In this document: one piece after another, positions 1 to 7,854 of the stretch | Layout: the number at the start of each line of letters is the position of its first letter | Position numbering within the stretch: the first letter of the stretch is position 1 | Source: Maricaulis sp036231565 | Lineage (GTDB): Bacteria; Pseudomonadota; Alphaproteobacteria; Caulobacterales; Maricaulaceae | Direction of reading: 5' to 3' | Assembly (NCBI GenBank): GCA_036231565.1 | Contig: JAZAHA010000016.1 | Location: 1 to 64,000, forward strand | DNA: 64,000 nt | Program-made: the position numbers and the translations under genes | The notes under the pieces: model-generated | What the model was told of the DNA's origin: nothing | What the model saw: the letters and a program-made list of their open reading frames with translations, nothing else | The model's database searches: none

Positions 1-110
1 GGCGGCTCCGCCGCCCTTGACCGCGGGAATTCAATACGGCCCCCTGCCGGCAAGGGATTTATGGCTGGCTGCGCGCCGGGCGCGCTCTTCCTCACACACG
101 CACCCGTTTT

Positions 111-203
111 CCCCGGACCCGTTCCGGGGCCTCGTGAGGGGTGCGGTTTCGTGCGTTGGTGCCTGGACGGGTGAGGGCGGCAGGCCCCGGAACGGGTCCG
201 GGG
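111..203. repeat. Inverted repeat, 22-bp perfect arms
   Basis: Arms at 111-132 and 182-203 are perfect reverse complements (the left arm begins CCCCGGACCCGTTCC), separated by 49 bases. Neither arm is followed by a T-run, so this looks more like a dispersed palindromic element than a terminator. No gene in 1-404 is convincing; this repeat and the next one are what that stretch holds. Confidence 0.7.
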
Positions 204-235
204 GAAGTGGCGCATTTCCTTTGAGCACCCCACCT

Positions 236-401
236 TGTCATCCCGGCAGTACGGCCTGCGCCGGCAGGCCGGAGGGCCGGGACCCATACGTGCCCGAGTC
301 AGCCGCAAGCAGGCTCGATGTCCGCGACGGCTGGATAAACACCGGGCGTATGGATCCCGGACTTGCGCCCCGCCGTCGCGGGGCATTCATCCGGGATGAC
401 A
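236..401. repeat. Palindromic repeat element, copy 1
   Basis: A 166-bp element bounded by perfect 11-bp inverted ends (TGTCATCCCGG and CCGGGATGACA). An internal inverted pair carries GGGACCCATAC on the left and GTATGGATCCC on the right. A second copy of nearly the same size lies at 1430-1594 with the same ends and a shared core (AAGCAGGCTCGAT). It has no coding capacity. It resembles a MITE or a large REP-type intergenic element. Confidence 0.8.
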
Positions 402-404
402 AGC

Positions 405-845
405 TCACGCACCCCCGTCATCCCCCTTCGCGCGTCCCATCGCCAGGAAGATCAGCGTGGCGGTGATGCCGGCGCCGATGAGGCCGGCGACGGGCAGGAG
501 TTCGGGGTCCCAGCCGGCGAAGGCCTGCATCAGGGCGAGCCCGGTCACGACGGCGATCGAGGCCGCGGCTGCAAGGATGACGCGTTGCCAGGCGGCGGGG
601 ATGGATGCGGCAGGCGGGGTGGATGTCTCGGGCGTGGCCATGGTGGCGGGCTCCTCCGGTGTGTCGATCAGGTCCCGCAATTGCGCCGGGGAGAGGTCGA
701 AACTGGCGGCCAGGGCGCGCACGGTTTCCAGGCTCGGGGTCTCGCCGCGCTCGGCCCGCTGGATCGTGCGGTCGCTCAGTCCGCTGATCGCGGCGAGCTG
801 TTCCTGTGACCAGCCTTTCTCAAGACGCAGTGATTTCAGTCCCAT
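405..845 (-). CDS. Membrane-anchored XRE-family regulator
   Basis: A 146-aa protein. Residues 1-58 form a Cro/C1-type helix-turn-helix (GWSQEQLAAISGLSDRTIQ, then RGETPS and LETVRALAASFDL). A Pro/Thr-rich linker (about 65-88) and two hydrophobic segments (about 92-112 and 118-138) follow, so the DNA-binding domain is probably tethered to the inner membrane. The longest frame opens at a TTG at 866; I prefer the ATG at 845, which starts right at the conserved domain. It stands alone, with a palindromic repeat just past its stop, and no target gene can be named. Function beyond DNA binding is unknown. Confidence 0.8.
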   Translation of the reverse strand: MGLKSLRLEKGWSQEQLAAISGLSDRTIQRAERGETPSLETVRALAASFDLSPAQLRDLIDTPEEPATMATPETSTPPAASIPAAWQRVILAAAASIAVVTGLALMQAFAGWDPELLPVAGLIGAGITATLIFLAMGRAKGDDGGA

Positions 846-988
846 CGGTCGAGCCGTCCCGTTCAATTGCGGCCTCGTCTTCTAGCCGCCCCGCCCCCTG
901 TCGCCCACGACAGGCAGGCGACACGAAGGTGACAAGGACAGCCCGTCCAGGCAATGCGCCTTCTGTTTGTGGCGGGGAATAGCGCCGC

Positions 989-1312
989 TCAAGCCACCCG
1001 CACCTCGCGCACCTTTTCGCCCAGTATGCCATTGGCGCGGATCGCCTTGCCGCATTCGAAACTGCCGGCGCGGAAGGCGCGGCAGGCTTCGGGGCGGTTG
1101 TCGTAGACGGTGCAGATTGCCTGGCCGGCGGTCAGGTCCAGATGGGCGCAATGGCCGCAGGAGAAGTCGACGAAGCTTCGCTCGCCGTCGATGACGAGGC
1201 TGTCCCGGGGGAGGTCGCGCTCGCGGTCTTCCGGGAGCAGGACGAGATAGCGCGGATTGCGGCTGAAACAGCAGGCTCCGCAGGCGACGCAGTCAAACGC
1301 CGTGTCCGACAT
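989..1312 (-). CDS. YkgJ-type cysteine cluster protein
   Basis: A 107-aa protein with the Cys spacing of the YkgJ/CxxCxxCC family of putative zinc- or iron-chelating proteins: FDCVACGACCF near the N-terminus, FSCGHC in the middle, then AICTVYDNRPEACRAF and FECGK. The metal and the cellular role are not known for the family. The open frame extends upstream to an ATG at 1433-1435, but that codon lies inside the terminus of a repeat element and the extra 41 residues are not family-like. I therefore start at the ATG at 1312 (MSDTAFDC). No clear ribosome site supports either start. Confidence 0.75.
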   Translation of the reverse strand: MSDTAFDCVACGACCFSRNPRYLVLLPEDRERDLPRDSLVIDGERSFVDFSCGHCAHLDLTAGQAICTVYDNRPEACRAFRAGSFECGKAIRANGILGEKVREVRVA

Positions 1313-1429
1313 CGGTGTGTCAAAAATCCACCGCGCGAAGACGGCCTCCCGCCCCGGCCCGCGGCGCGCGGGGACATACGCCAGAACGCGGGCGAGTGCA
1401 TCTGAAATCTTGGGGGCCTCCAGCAGCCT

Positions 1430-1594
1430 TGTCATCCCGGCAAAATGGCCCGCGTAGGCGGGCCGGAGGGCCGGGACCCATACGCCCGGTGTGGGTCGTA
1501 AGCAGGCTCGATATCTGTGACAGCTGGATGAGCAGCGGGGTTATGGGTCCCGGACTTGCGCCCGGCTTTCGCCAGGCATCCATCCGGGATGACA
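1430..1594. repeat. Palindromic repeat element, copy 2
   Basis: A 165-bp second copy of the element at 236-401, with identical 11-bp inverted ends and the same inner blocks (GGAGGGCCGGGACCCATACG; TCCCGGACTTGCGCC). It fills most of the 355-base gap (1313-1667) between the YkgJ-type gene and the small secreted protein. The rest of that gap is the leader described at 1610-1647. Confidence 0.8.
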
Positions 1595-1609
1595 GGGAAG
1601 AGCGATAAC

Positions 1610-1647
1610 CGCTCACCCTCCATTAATCCGGCCCGTGCTTGTCTTCG
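1610..1647 (+). promoter_or_regulatory. Leader block shared with 2645-2682
   Basis: Both small secreted-protein genes are preceded by almost the same leader: CGCTCACCCTCC(A/G)TTAATCC, then CGTGCT and TCTTC, ending in a G-rich ribosome site just before the ATG. This copy lies 20 to 58 bases before its start codon. The conservation suggests a duplicated promoter or 5' UTR. No -35/-10 pair is obvious. Confidence 0.5.
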
Positions 1648-1667
1648 CTGCAACAGGGGGAGACATC

Positions 1668-2069
1668 ATGCGGACAGCACGCATCGCGATCACGGCCTTG
1701 CTGGCGGGCGCGCCCGTTATGGCCCAGGACAATTCCGACACGCCCGCCGGGCAGGAATTCGACATTGCCGTGTCCACGGATCATTGCACGCTGCGTTTCG
1801 ACGATACGGTCGAGGCGCGCGATGCGGCGCACCGGATGGGGATCGGCAGCCTGGACTGCAACGGCTATCCCAGCATGATCAGCTGGGCCCTGATCGGCGA
1901 GCCGGGCGGAGGCGAATTCCGGATCACCGGCGCCCCGTGGTTCGAGAATACCGATTGCGCCGGGGGCTGGCCGCATTTCGAGATCGGCGAACGCCGCGAC
2001 GGCGCCTGCTGGCTCGACCCCGAGCTGGGCGGCGGCACTCTGCGCGTGACAGTGACACGGACAGAGTAG
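1668..2069 (+). CDS. Small secreted protein, unknown
   Basis: A 133-aa protein with a Sec signal peptide (MRTARIAITALLAGAPVMAQ, cut expected near residue 20). The mature part has four cysteines (CTLRF, LDCNG, DCAGG, GACWL), compatible with two disulfides in the periplasm or outside the cell. The ATG at 1668 is preceded by GGGGGAGA. I do not recognise the family. It shares its leader and a C-terminal DG-x-CWL motif with the secreted protein at 2706-3125, so the two may be distant paralogues. Confidence 0.65.
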   Translation: MRTARIAITALLAGAPVMAQDNSDTPAGQEFDIAVSTDHCTLRFDDTVEARDAAHRMGIGSLDCNGYPSMISWALIGEPGGGEFRITGAPWFENTDCAGGWPHFEIGERRDGACWLDPELGGGTLRVTVTRTE

Positions 2070-2082
2070 GGGGGCAGGCTCC

Positions 2083-2224
2083 AGGTCCTCGCCCTTGATG
2101 GGCGAGGGGGACCGCTGCGTCAGCAGCGGTGGAGTGGGTGACTTTGGGAGACCGGAAACGCGTTGCGTTTCACCCCTTCCGTCCGGCTGCGCCGGACACC
2201 TTCCCCATCAAGGGGAAGGACCTT
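2083..2224. repeat. REP-like composite palindrome
   Basis: Outer arms at 2083-2107 and 2200-2224 are imperfect inverted copies (21 of 25 positions match; core CCCTTGATGGG). Between them sit a perfect small hairpin (ACCGCTGC / GCAGCGGT) and a second one (GTCCGGC / GCCGGAC). The right arm covers the last codons of the DUF559 gene, so the element has either inserted at or been recruited into its 3' end. Confidence 0.6.
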
Positions 2225-2573
2225 TGCGCCTCGATTCGACCAGGTTCCGCAGGCCATCGAGGACGGCGTCGATATCGTCGTCGACTTCATGGTTCCAGGC
2301 GCGGAAGACGGCGAAACCCTCCCGGCGGAGCCACGCATCGCGAATGGCATCTTTTGCGGCGTGTGCCTCGGAGGTGTGCTGGCCGCCATCAAGTTCGACC
2401 ACGATTTTCGGGCGAAAGCAGGCGAAGTCGACGATGTAGGGGCCCAGTGTCACCTGACGCCGGAATTTGAGACCGTCCGCCCGCCACGCCCTCAGACAGG
2501 CCCACAGGCGCACTTCGTGCGGTGTCATCTGCTGGCGCAGAGTCCGGGCGTGCGCGGTGAGCGGGCTTTTCAT
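2208..2573 (-). CDS. DUF559 nuclease-like protein
   Basis: A 121-aa protein with the DUF559 pattern (related to very-short-patch-repair endonucleases, PD-(D/E)xK fold): LRQQMTPHEVRLW, then FRRQVTLGPYIVDFACF, KIVVELDGGQH and a C-terminal helix. The acidic residues in VDF and VELDG are the likely metal site. DUF559 proteins are widespread and lack an agreed function. The start at ATG 2573 (MKSPLT) fits the family better than the longer frame. The last residues (RRKGPSP) are encoded by the arm of a palindromic repeat, so the native C-terminus may have been replaced. Confidence 0.8.
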   Translation of the reverse strand: MKSPLTAHARTLRQQMTPHEVRLWACLRAWRADGLKFRRQVTLGPYIVDFACFRPKIVVELDGGQHTSEAHAAKDAIRDAWLRREGFAVFRAWNHEVDDDIDAVLDGLRNLVESRRKGPSP

Positions 2574-2644
2574 TCCGGCAGTCCAGTACGTAACGGCCGG
2601 CCTTGCGCGTGATGGCGGTCTCGCTGCCGGGCCTTCCATCCCCC

Positions 2645-2682
2645 CGCTCACCCTCCGTTAATCCCGCGCGTGCTCATCTTCT
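2645..2682 (+). promoter_or_regulatory. Leader block shared with 1610-1647
   Basis: The second copy of the leader (CGCTCACCCTCCGTTAATCC, then GCGTGCTCATCTTC), ending 23 bases before the ATG of the second small secreted protein. See 1610-1647 for the comparison. A GGGGAGG ribosome site follows at about 2694-2700. Confidence 0.5.
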
Positions 2683-2705
2683 GGCTGCAAACCGGGGAGG
2701 CGTTC

Positions 2706-3125
2706 ATGAAGCGAGCACTTGCGGGCCTGGCGGCCCTTGGCCTGGCATCCGTGCTGGCGGGGCCGGCGCTGGCGCAGACCCCGCCGGAGGGCGTGGAGGT
2801 GACGATCGACCTGCGCAGCGAGACGGTCGACGAATACTGGTTCTACAAATTCCAGTCCGGCGGCGCGCTGACCATCCGCGTTCTTACCCAGCCGCATGAC
2901 GGCCGGCCCTTCAGCGAGCTGCCCGAAAGCCCGGTGGGCCAGTGGAGCCTCGATGCCGATGGCGCGCTGACGGTCAGCTGGAATACGGGCGAGACGCGGC
3001 ATTGCGATGCCTGGCCGGACTATGGCTATAACGGCACGCTGGACGGGATGCCGGACGGGACCTGCTGGCTGAGCGATGATCTGGTCGAAGCCGTGCAGGG
3101 TGGCGCGCTCACCTCGGTGAATTGA
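2706..3125 (+). CDS. Small secreted protein, unknown
   Basis: A 139-aa protein with a clear signal peptide (MKRALAGLAALGLASVLAGPALAQ, cut after ALAQ). The mature part is acidic with two cysteines (RHCDAW and GTCWL) that could pair. The ATG at 2706 follows GGGGAGG. I do not recognise the family. Its leader is nearly the same as that of the gene at 1668, and both proteins end in a DG-x-CWL segment, which hints at an old duplication now separated by the DUF559 gene. Confidence 0.65.
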   Translation: MKRALAGLAALGLASVLAGPALAQTPPEGVEVTIDLRSETVDEYWFYKFQSGGALTIRVLTQPHDGRPFSELPESPVGQWSLDADGALTVSWNTGETRHCDAWPDYGYNGTLDGMPDGTCWLSDDLVEAVQGGALTSVN

Positions 3126-3230
3126 TCTCCGGAACCTGATCTCCGGACGGCCGGTCGCGGCGCATAACCAACGAAATATTAAGCCTGTTCGCCCAGCAAG
3201 GCGGTGAAAGCACCGTCTTGAGGGAAAGTC

Positions 3231-4289
3231 ATGCCGTCGCGCCGTTTTATGCCCTGTGTCCGGGCCGCTGCCGCCATTGTCCTGCTGTCGGGTCTGACAC
3301 CTGCAGCCCTGGCCGAACTGCCGCAGACCTATCTGGCCCTGCTGCAGGAGGCCGACAGCCGCGACCTGTCCGACGACCGCTTTCTGGAAACCGCTGACAT
3401 GGTGTCCGTTCTGGTCGATGGCGGGCGCGCCGAAGTGCACGCCGCCATCCTGGCGCACCTGCCGGGCCGGGCCGGTCTGGTGGCCGACTGGCCGCTGCCC
3501 GATCCGGAACCGGCCGCGCCGGCCCCGGCTCCGGCGGCGCCGCAACCGCAACATCGCGATCTGGGCGAGGCCCCGGTCGATCTGGCCGAAGCGCCCGGGG
3601 GCTCGGGCGGCTGGCTCGCCGCGCCGCTGCGTGCCCTGCAGGACGACACATGGGCCGGCCATATCCGCGCCGGCATCCAGCTGGAGCGGGGCAATTCGGA
3701 ACTCACCGATCTCACCTTCGCCGTCGAGCTCGACCGCGAGCTGGAGGATGGCTGGCGCATCGACAGCCAGTTTGAATACTTCATCGCCGAACATGACGGC
3801 CGCACCACGCGCGATAACTGGCTGGCCGAGCTGCGGGTCGAGCGCGAGCTGGACAATGGCACCGGCTATTATGCCGGCGGATCCTATGACCGCGACGAGA
3901 TCGGCCTTTACTCGCAGTCGGCCTTCCTGACGGCGGGCGGTATCTGGCACGTGCTGGAACGCCAGCGCATGGACTGGAAGCTGCGCGCCGGTGCCGGTCA
4001 GCGCTTCCGCGAAGCCGCTGCGACCGGTGTGACGACGACCGACTGGGTCGCCGAGGCCGGTTCCAGCTTCAGCTATGATCTGTCGGAAACCTCGCGCTTT
4101 GCCTCCGAGACCACCGCCTATGCCGGCGGCGGTTCGCGCATCGACCAGCGTTTCACGCTGACCAACCGCCTGTTCGGCGACTGGGCGGTGCAGACCGGTC
4201 TGCGTATCGAGCACGAGTTCGAGGACCGTCCCGGTTTCGAACCCACCGATGTCCGCCTCGACATCTCGCTGCTCTACGCGTTCGACTGA
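3231..4289 (+). CDS. DUF481 outer-membrane beta-barrel protein
   Basis: A 352-aa protein with an N-terminal signal peptide (cut near ALAELP, residue 28), a short helical region, a Pro/Ala-rich linker (about 88-115) and a DUF481/YdiY-type C-terminal domain (about 138-352). The C-terminal part has alternating aromatic and polar beta strands (FAVELDRELEDGWRIDSQFEYF, YYAGGSYDRDEIGLYSQ) and ends in LLYAFD, a typical terminal barrel strand. The role of DUF481 proteins is unsettled; transport or salt-stress functions have been proposed. The start is the ATG after GAGGGAAAG. It is probably transcribed alone. Confidence 0.8.
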   Translation: MPSRRFMPCVRAAAAIVLLSGLTPAALAELPQTYLALLQEADSRDLSDDRFLETADMVSVLVDGGRAEVHAAILAHLPGRAGLVADWPLPDPEPAAPAPAPAAPQPQHRDLGEAPVDLAEAPGGSGGWLAAPLRALQDDTWAGHIRAGIQLERGNSELTDLTFAVELDRELEDGWRIDSQFEYFIAEHDGRTTRDNWLAELRVERELDNGTGYYAGGSYDRDEIGLYSQSAFLTAGGIWHVLERQRMDWKLRAGAGQRFREAAATGVTTTDWVAEAGSSFSYDLSETSRFASETTAYAGGGSRIDQRFTLTNRLFGDWAVQTGLRIEHEFEDRPGFEPTDVRLDISLLYAFD

Positions 4290-4544
4290 TCCGGCTGCGC
4301 TTGCCGCCAGGGCGGGCCGCGATCCAACTTATCCCCACCCCCTCCGGGCCGTGCGATACTGGCACGGCTCTGTCTCAGTGTTGCGCATCGAAAAGCTTTT
4401 CGCTCCGGCGGAGGGAACCAATTCCGTCTCCGTGAATTTATTATGCATGCGCCGGCCTTCCCTGCCGGTCCCCCGGTTTCCGGCGCAGCAGCAGAGTACC
4501 GATCCCGGCGGCCCTCCGGCCGCCGCCAAAGCCAGGAGGCGTAC

Positions 4545-4724
4545 ATGTCGGAAGAAATGCTGAAACTGGCCATGCTGGCCGACAAGGTTGAACGTGAAGA
4601 ACAGCCCGCCCGCGCGGCATCCGCGCCGGTGAGCCCGCTCGACACCTTCCTCTTCTGGACCGGACGCACACCGGCCCAGCTCGCCGCCGCCGCCCAGGCC
4701 GAGCGCGAGGTCGAGCGCGTCTGA
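4545..4724 (+). CDS. Small cytosolic protein, unknown
   Basis: A 59-aa protein. The ATG at 4545 has a strong ribosome site (AGGAGG, 5-6 bases upstream), which favours it over longer in-frame starts. The N-terminal half (EEMLKLAMLADKVEREEQ) is a likely charged helix; the C-terminal half contains PLDTFLFWTGRTPAQLAAAAQAEREVERV. There is no signal peptide or membrane segment. I do not recognise the family. A hairpin terminator follows at 4757. Confidence 0.6.
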   Translation: MSEEMLKLAMLADKVEREEQPARAASAPVSPLDTFLFWTGRTPAQLAAAAQAEREVERV

Positions 4725-4756
4725 TCCACGCGTGTCTCACGAGATCCCCCCAAGGA

Positions 4757-4795
4757 AACGCCCGTGTCACCGGCTGTGGCACGGGCGTTGTCTTT
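4757..4795 (+). terminator. Intrinsic terminator
   Basis: A 10-bp perfect stem (AACGCCCGTG at 4757-4766 and CACGGGCGTT at 4780-4789) with a 13-base loop, followed by a weak T-rich tail (GTCTTTA). It lies between the small gene at 4545 and the convergent gamma-glutamyltransferase gene. Confidence 0.6.
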
Positions 4796-4837
4796 ATGGG
4801 GTATTTATCGGGCACATATGGAGTGCGTGTGGAGCCC

Positions 4838-6601
4838 TTACGGCTCCAGAGCGGCACCTTCGCGGCGCGGGTCCGCCCCGCCGGTCAGCGAGCCGTCCTC
4901 CAGCCGCCGCACCGCGTGCAGGCCGGAGTTTTCCCCGCGATTGGCGTCAATGCTGAAGCCCAGCTCGCGCAGGCCTTCCAGCACGTCCTGCGGCATCCCG
5001 TCCTCGATCCGCACCGTGTCGCCGCGGGCCACGACATTGGGCAGGGCGACGGCATCCTGCGGCGTGAGACCCCAGTCCAGCATGCCGACCAGGCTTTTGG
5101 CGACATAGCCGATGATCGACGACCCGCCGGGCGAACCGGTGGCCAGTTCGAAATGGCCGTCCGCATCGAAGACGATGGTCGGCGACATGGACGAGCGCGG
5201 CCGCTTGCCGCCATCCGGCGCATTCGGCACCAAGCGTCCCTCCGCATCGCGCGGATCGCGCGAGAAGTCGGTCAGCTGGTTGTTGAGCAGGAAGCCGCCG
5301 GCCATGCGGTGGCTGCCGAAAATGCTCTCCACCGTCGTGGTCATCGACACCACATCGCCATCGCTGTCCACGATCACGAAATGGCTCGTGCCCGGCACAT
5401 CGGCCGTGGCATCGGCGCCGGGGGCGTCCACGCCCTCGGGAATACCCGGCACGACGCGTTCGATCGCGCTATCCCGGTCGATCAGGGCCGAACGGGTGGC
5501 GATATAATCCGTGTCCAGCAGACCTTCGGATGGCACGAAGACAAAGTCCGGATCGCCGATATAGGCGTCACGGTCGGCATAGGCGAGGCGGCTCGCCTCG
5601 ATGAAGCGGCGCCAGCCCTCCACCGTATCCGGACCGGTCTCGCTCATGTCATAGGGTTCCAGAAGGCCGAGGATCTCGTTGACCGACACCCCGCCGGAAG
5701 CCGGCGGCGGCATGCCGCAGACCGACCATTCGCGGTAATCCCGGCAGATCGCCTCGCGCCGCACCGGTTCGTAATTCGCCAGGTCTTCCAGCGTCAGCGT
5801 GCCTGGGCGCGGCCCGGCCTGGACCGCCGCGACGATCTCTTCGGCGATACGGCCGGTGTACAGATTGCGCCAGTCCTCGGCGAGCGCCCGCGTGGTGGCA
5901 GCGTAGTCCGGATTGCGCAGCACATGGCCGACCGGCAGCGCCTCGCCCTCATCGGTGAAGAAATACTCCCGGGTCGCTTCCCACTCGTCCAGCGGCGTGC
6001 GCGGGGCGGTTGCCGCGATCAGGCTGTGCAGGCGTGGCGAGACCTCGAACCCGTTCTCGGCAAGCTCTGTTGCCGCGGTGAAGCCGTCGGCCCAGTCCAG
6101 CGTGCCGTGATCGCCATGGGCCATGGCCAGCATCGCGACCGCACCCGGTGCGCCGACCGAGTGGCCGGAAAAGACGGCGTCAAAGAAGCCGAGCGGTTCG
6201 CCGGTCGCCGGGTCGATGAAAAGTTCGGGGCTGGCGGCAGCCGGCGCTTTCTCCCGGCCGTCATAGGCGGTCAGTTCGCCTGTCTGGGCGTCGTAGTAGA
6301 GCATGAAGGCGCCACCGCCCAGGCCCGAGCTTTGCGGTTCGACCAGGCCCAGCACGGCCTGCACGGCGATCGCTGCATCCACCGCGTCGCCGCCATTGCG
6401 CAGCGCTTCCAGACCCGCCTCGACAGCCAGCGGATTGGCGGCAGCCACCATGGCCGGTCCCTCGGCAGGCGCTTGCGCGGTGCTGTCCGGCGCCGGGGCC
6501 GGGTCAGGTGCGGCCGGTCCGGCATCCTGTCCGGCCTGGGAACAGGCGGCCAGTAGCAGGCTGACAGTGATGGCAGTGGTGGTCTCAAGCATACGCAACA
6601 T
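4838..6601 (-). CDS. ggt: Gamma-glutamyltransferase, lipoprotein
   Basis: A 587-aa precursor that cleaves glutathione and other gamma-glutamyl compounds outside the cytoplasm. A signal peptide with lipobox LLLAAC (Cys20) predicts membrane anchoring in the periplasm. The family fold is visible: an N-terminal GGDAVDAAIA region, SGLGGGAFM near residue 92, and the autoprocessing site GTSHF, whose Thr405 becomes the N-terminal nucleophile of the small subunit. After it come VSMTTTVES, SSMSPTIV and the GSPGGSSI oxyanion region. Length is normal. It is divergent from the P1 peptidase gene at 6669; both would feed peptide or glutathione breakdown. Confidence 0.92.
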   Translation of the reverse strand: MLRMLETTTAITVSLLLAACSQAGQDAGPAAPDPAPAPDSTAQAPAEGPAMVAAANPLAVEAGLEALRNGGDAVDAAIAVQAVLGLVEPQSSGLGGGAFMLYYDAQTGELTAYDGREKAPAAASPELFIDPATGEPLGFFDAVFSGHSVGAPGAVAMLAMAHGDHGTLDWADGFTAATELAENGFEVSPRLHSLIAATAPRTPLDEWEATREYFFTDEGEALPVGHVLRNPDYAATTRALAEDWRNLYTGRIAEEIVAAVQAGPRPGTLTLEDLANYEPVRREAICRDYREWSVCGMPPPASGGVSVNEILGLLEPYDMSETGPDTVEGWRRFIEASRLAYADRDAYIGDPDFVFVPSEGLLDTDYIATRSALIDRDSAIERVVPGIPEGVDAPGADATADVPGTSHFVIVDSDGDVVSMTTTVESIFGSHRMAGGFLLNNQLTDFSRDPRDAEGRLVPNAPDGGKRPRSSMSPTIVFDADGHFELATGSPGGSSIIGYVAKSLVGMLDWGLTPQDAVALPNVVARGDTVRIEDGMPQDVLEGLRELGFSIDANRGENSGLHAVRRLEDGSLTGGADPRREGAALEP

Positions 6602-6668
6602 GTGACTTGCCCCTCATTCTCTTCCGGTCACGATAGACACAGCGTTTGCATCAGGTAAGGGGCCGATC

Positions 6669-7667
6669 ATGGCGATGCCAGGAAAAACCAACAGTTTGAC
6701 GGATGTTTCCGGCATTGGTGTCGGCCAGGCCGAGGCCGCGGGCGCGAAGACCGGTGTCACCGTCATCCTGCCGGACAGCCGGGCGGTCTGTGCCGTCGAT
6801 GTCCGCGGCGGCGGTCCCGGTACGCGCGAAACCGACGCGCTGGACGCCCATACCCTGGTCGATGCCATCGACGCGGTGGTGCTGTCCGGCGGCTCCTCCT
6901 ACGGCCTGGCCGCCGCCGACGGCGTTGCCGCGGAACTCGGCGCCTCCGGCCGCGGTTTTGCCCTGTTCGACATGCCCGGCGTGCCGCGCTCGCCGGTCGT
7001 GCCCTCGGCCATCCTCTATGATCTCGCCAATGGCGGCGACAAGGCCTGGGGCGCCAGTCCGCCCTATCGCGATCTCGGCCGCGCTGCGCTGGCCGCCGTG
7101 TCGTCCGGGCCGGTCGCTCTGGGACGGGCGGGCGCCGGTTTCGGTGCGATGGCCGGCACGCATCCCGGCGGCACCGGCAGTGCCAGCCTGGTGACGGGCG
7201 AGGGCTATACCGTCGCCGCCCTGGTCTGCGTCAACGCCTTCGGTTCGGTGACGATGCCGGGGCTGGACGATGTCTACTGGGCCTGGCCCCACGAGATCGA
7301 TGGCGAGTTCGGCGGCGCCCGCCCGCCGGCCGGCTGGCAGGCCTCCCCGGCCGACTGGGGCGCGGCCAAGGTCAATCCCGGCGTGCGCGAGAACACGACC
7401 ATTGCAGTCGTGGCGACCGATGCCGCCCTCACGCCCGCCCAGGCCCGGCGCCTGGCCATCATGGCCCAGGACGGTCTGGCCCGCGCGATCCGGCCCGTGC
7501 ACACCCCCTTTGACGGCGATGTGGTGTTTGCCCTCTCCACCTCGGCCCGCCCGCTGCCGGAGAGCGGTGCTGAACTCGCCCTTGCGGCGTTGGGATCGGC
7601 CTGCGCCGACACGTTGGCCCGGGCCGTGGCGCGCGGTGTCCACGCAGCCCGCACACAGGCGGCATGA
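6669..7667 (+). CDS. P1-family peptidase (DmpA/BapA-like)
   Basis: A 332-aa Ntn-type aminopeptidase of the P1 (DmpA) family, which self-cleaves to expose a catalytic Ser or Thr. Motifs seen: TDVSGIGVGQAE at the N-terminus, DVRGGGPGTRETDAL, VLSGGSSYGLAAADGV and the presumed cleavage site NPGVRENTTIAVVATD. Thr243 or Thr244 is the likely nucleophile, where longer members have Ser. No signal peptide is present, so it should be cytosolic. It is divergent from ggt with a 67-base gap. Substrates are probably short peptides, perhaps with D- or beta-residues. Confidence 0.88.
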   Translation: MAMPGKTNSLTDVSGIGVGQAEAAGAKTGVTVILPDSRAVCAVDVRGGGPGTRETDALDAHTLVDAIDAVVLSGGSSYGLAAADGVAAELGASGRGFALFDMPGVPRSPVVPSAILYDLANGGDKAWGASPPYRDLGRAALAAVSSGPVALGRAGAGFGAMAGTHPGGTGSASLVTGEGYTVAALVCVNAFGSVTMPGLDDVYWAWPHEIDGEFGGARPPAGWQASPADWGAAKVNPGVRENTTIAVVATDAALTPAQARRLAIMAQDGLARAIRPVHTPFDGDVVFALSTSARPLPESGAELALAALGSACADTLARAVARGVHAARTQAA

Positions 7668-7777
7668 CGCCGCTGCACACGGGTGTGCATTTGCCGCTTT
7701 GCGGTACTTGCATTCGGTGAAAGTCGCGGCTAGTTTCCGCGCCTCTTCGGGGCTGAGACCTCGAAGCCATACGGCCT

Positions 7778-7854
7778 GCACCGGTAGCTCAGCTGGATAG
7801 AGCACCAGACTACGAATCTGGGGGTCGGGAGTTCGAATCTTCCCCGGTGCGCCA
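7778..7854 (+). tRNA. tRNA-Arg(ACG)
   Basis: A complete cloverleaf of 77 bases with an encoded CCA. The acceptor stem is GCACCGG/CCGGTGC, the D-arm GCTC-AGCTGGATAG-AGC, the anticodon stem CCAGA/TCTGG with loop CTACGAA (anticodon ACG, deaminated to ICG), and the T-arm has TTCGAAT. A T6 run follows directly. Confidence 0.97.

Noticed and set aside
1313..1435. Extended N-terminus of the YkgJ-type protein
   Set aside because: Its ATG is within the inverted end of a repeat element and the residues do not resemble the family.
4796..6556. A 586-codon plus-strand frame
   Set aside because: Antisense to ggt, whose Thr nucleophile and lipobox are plain.
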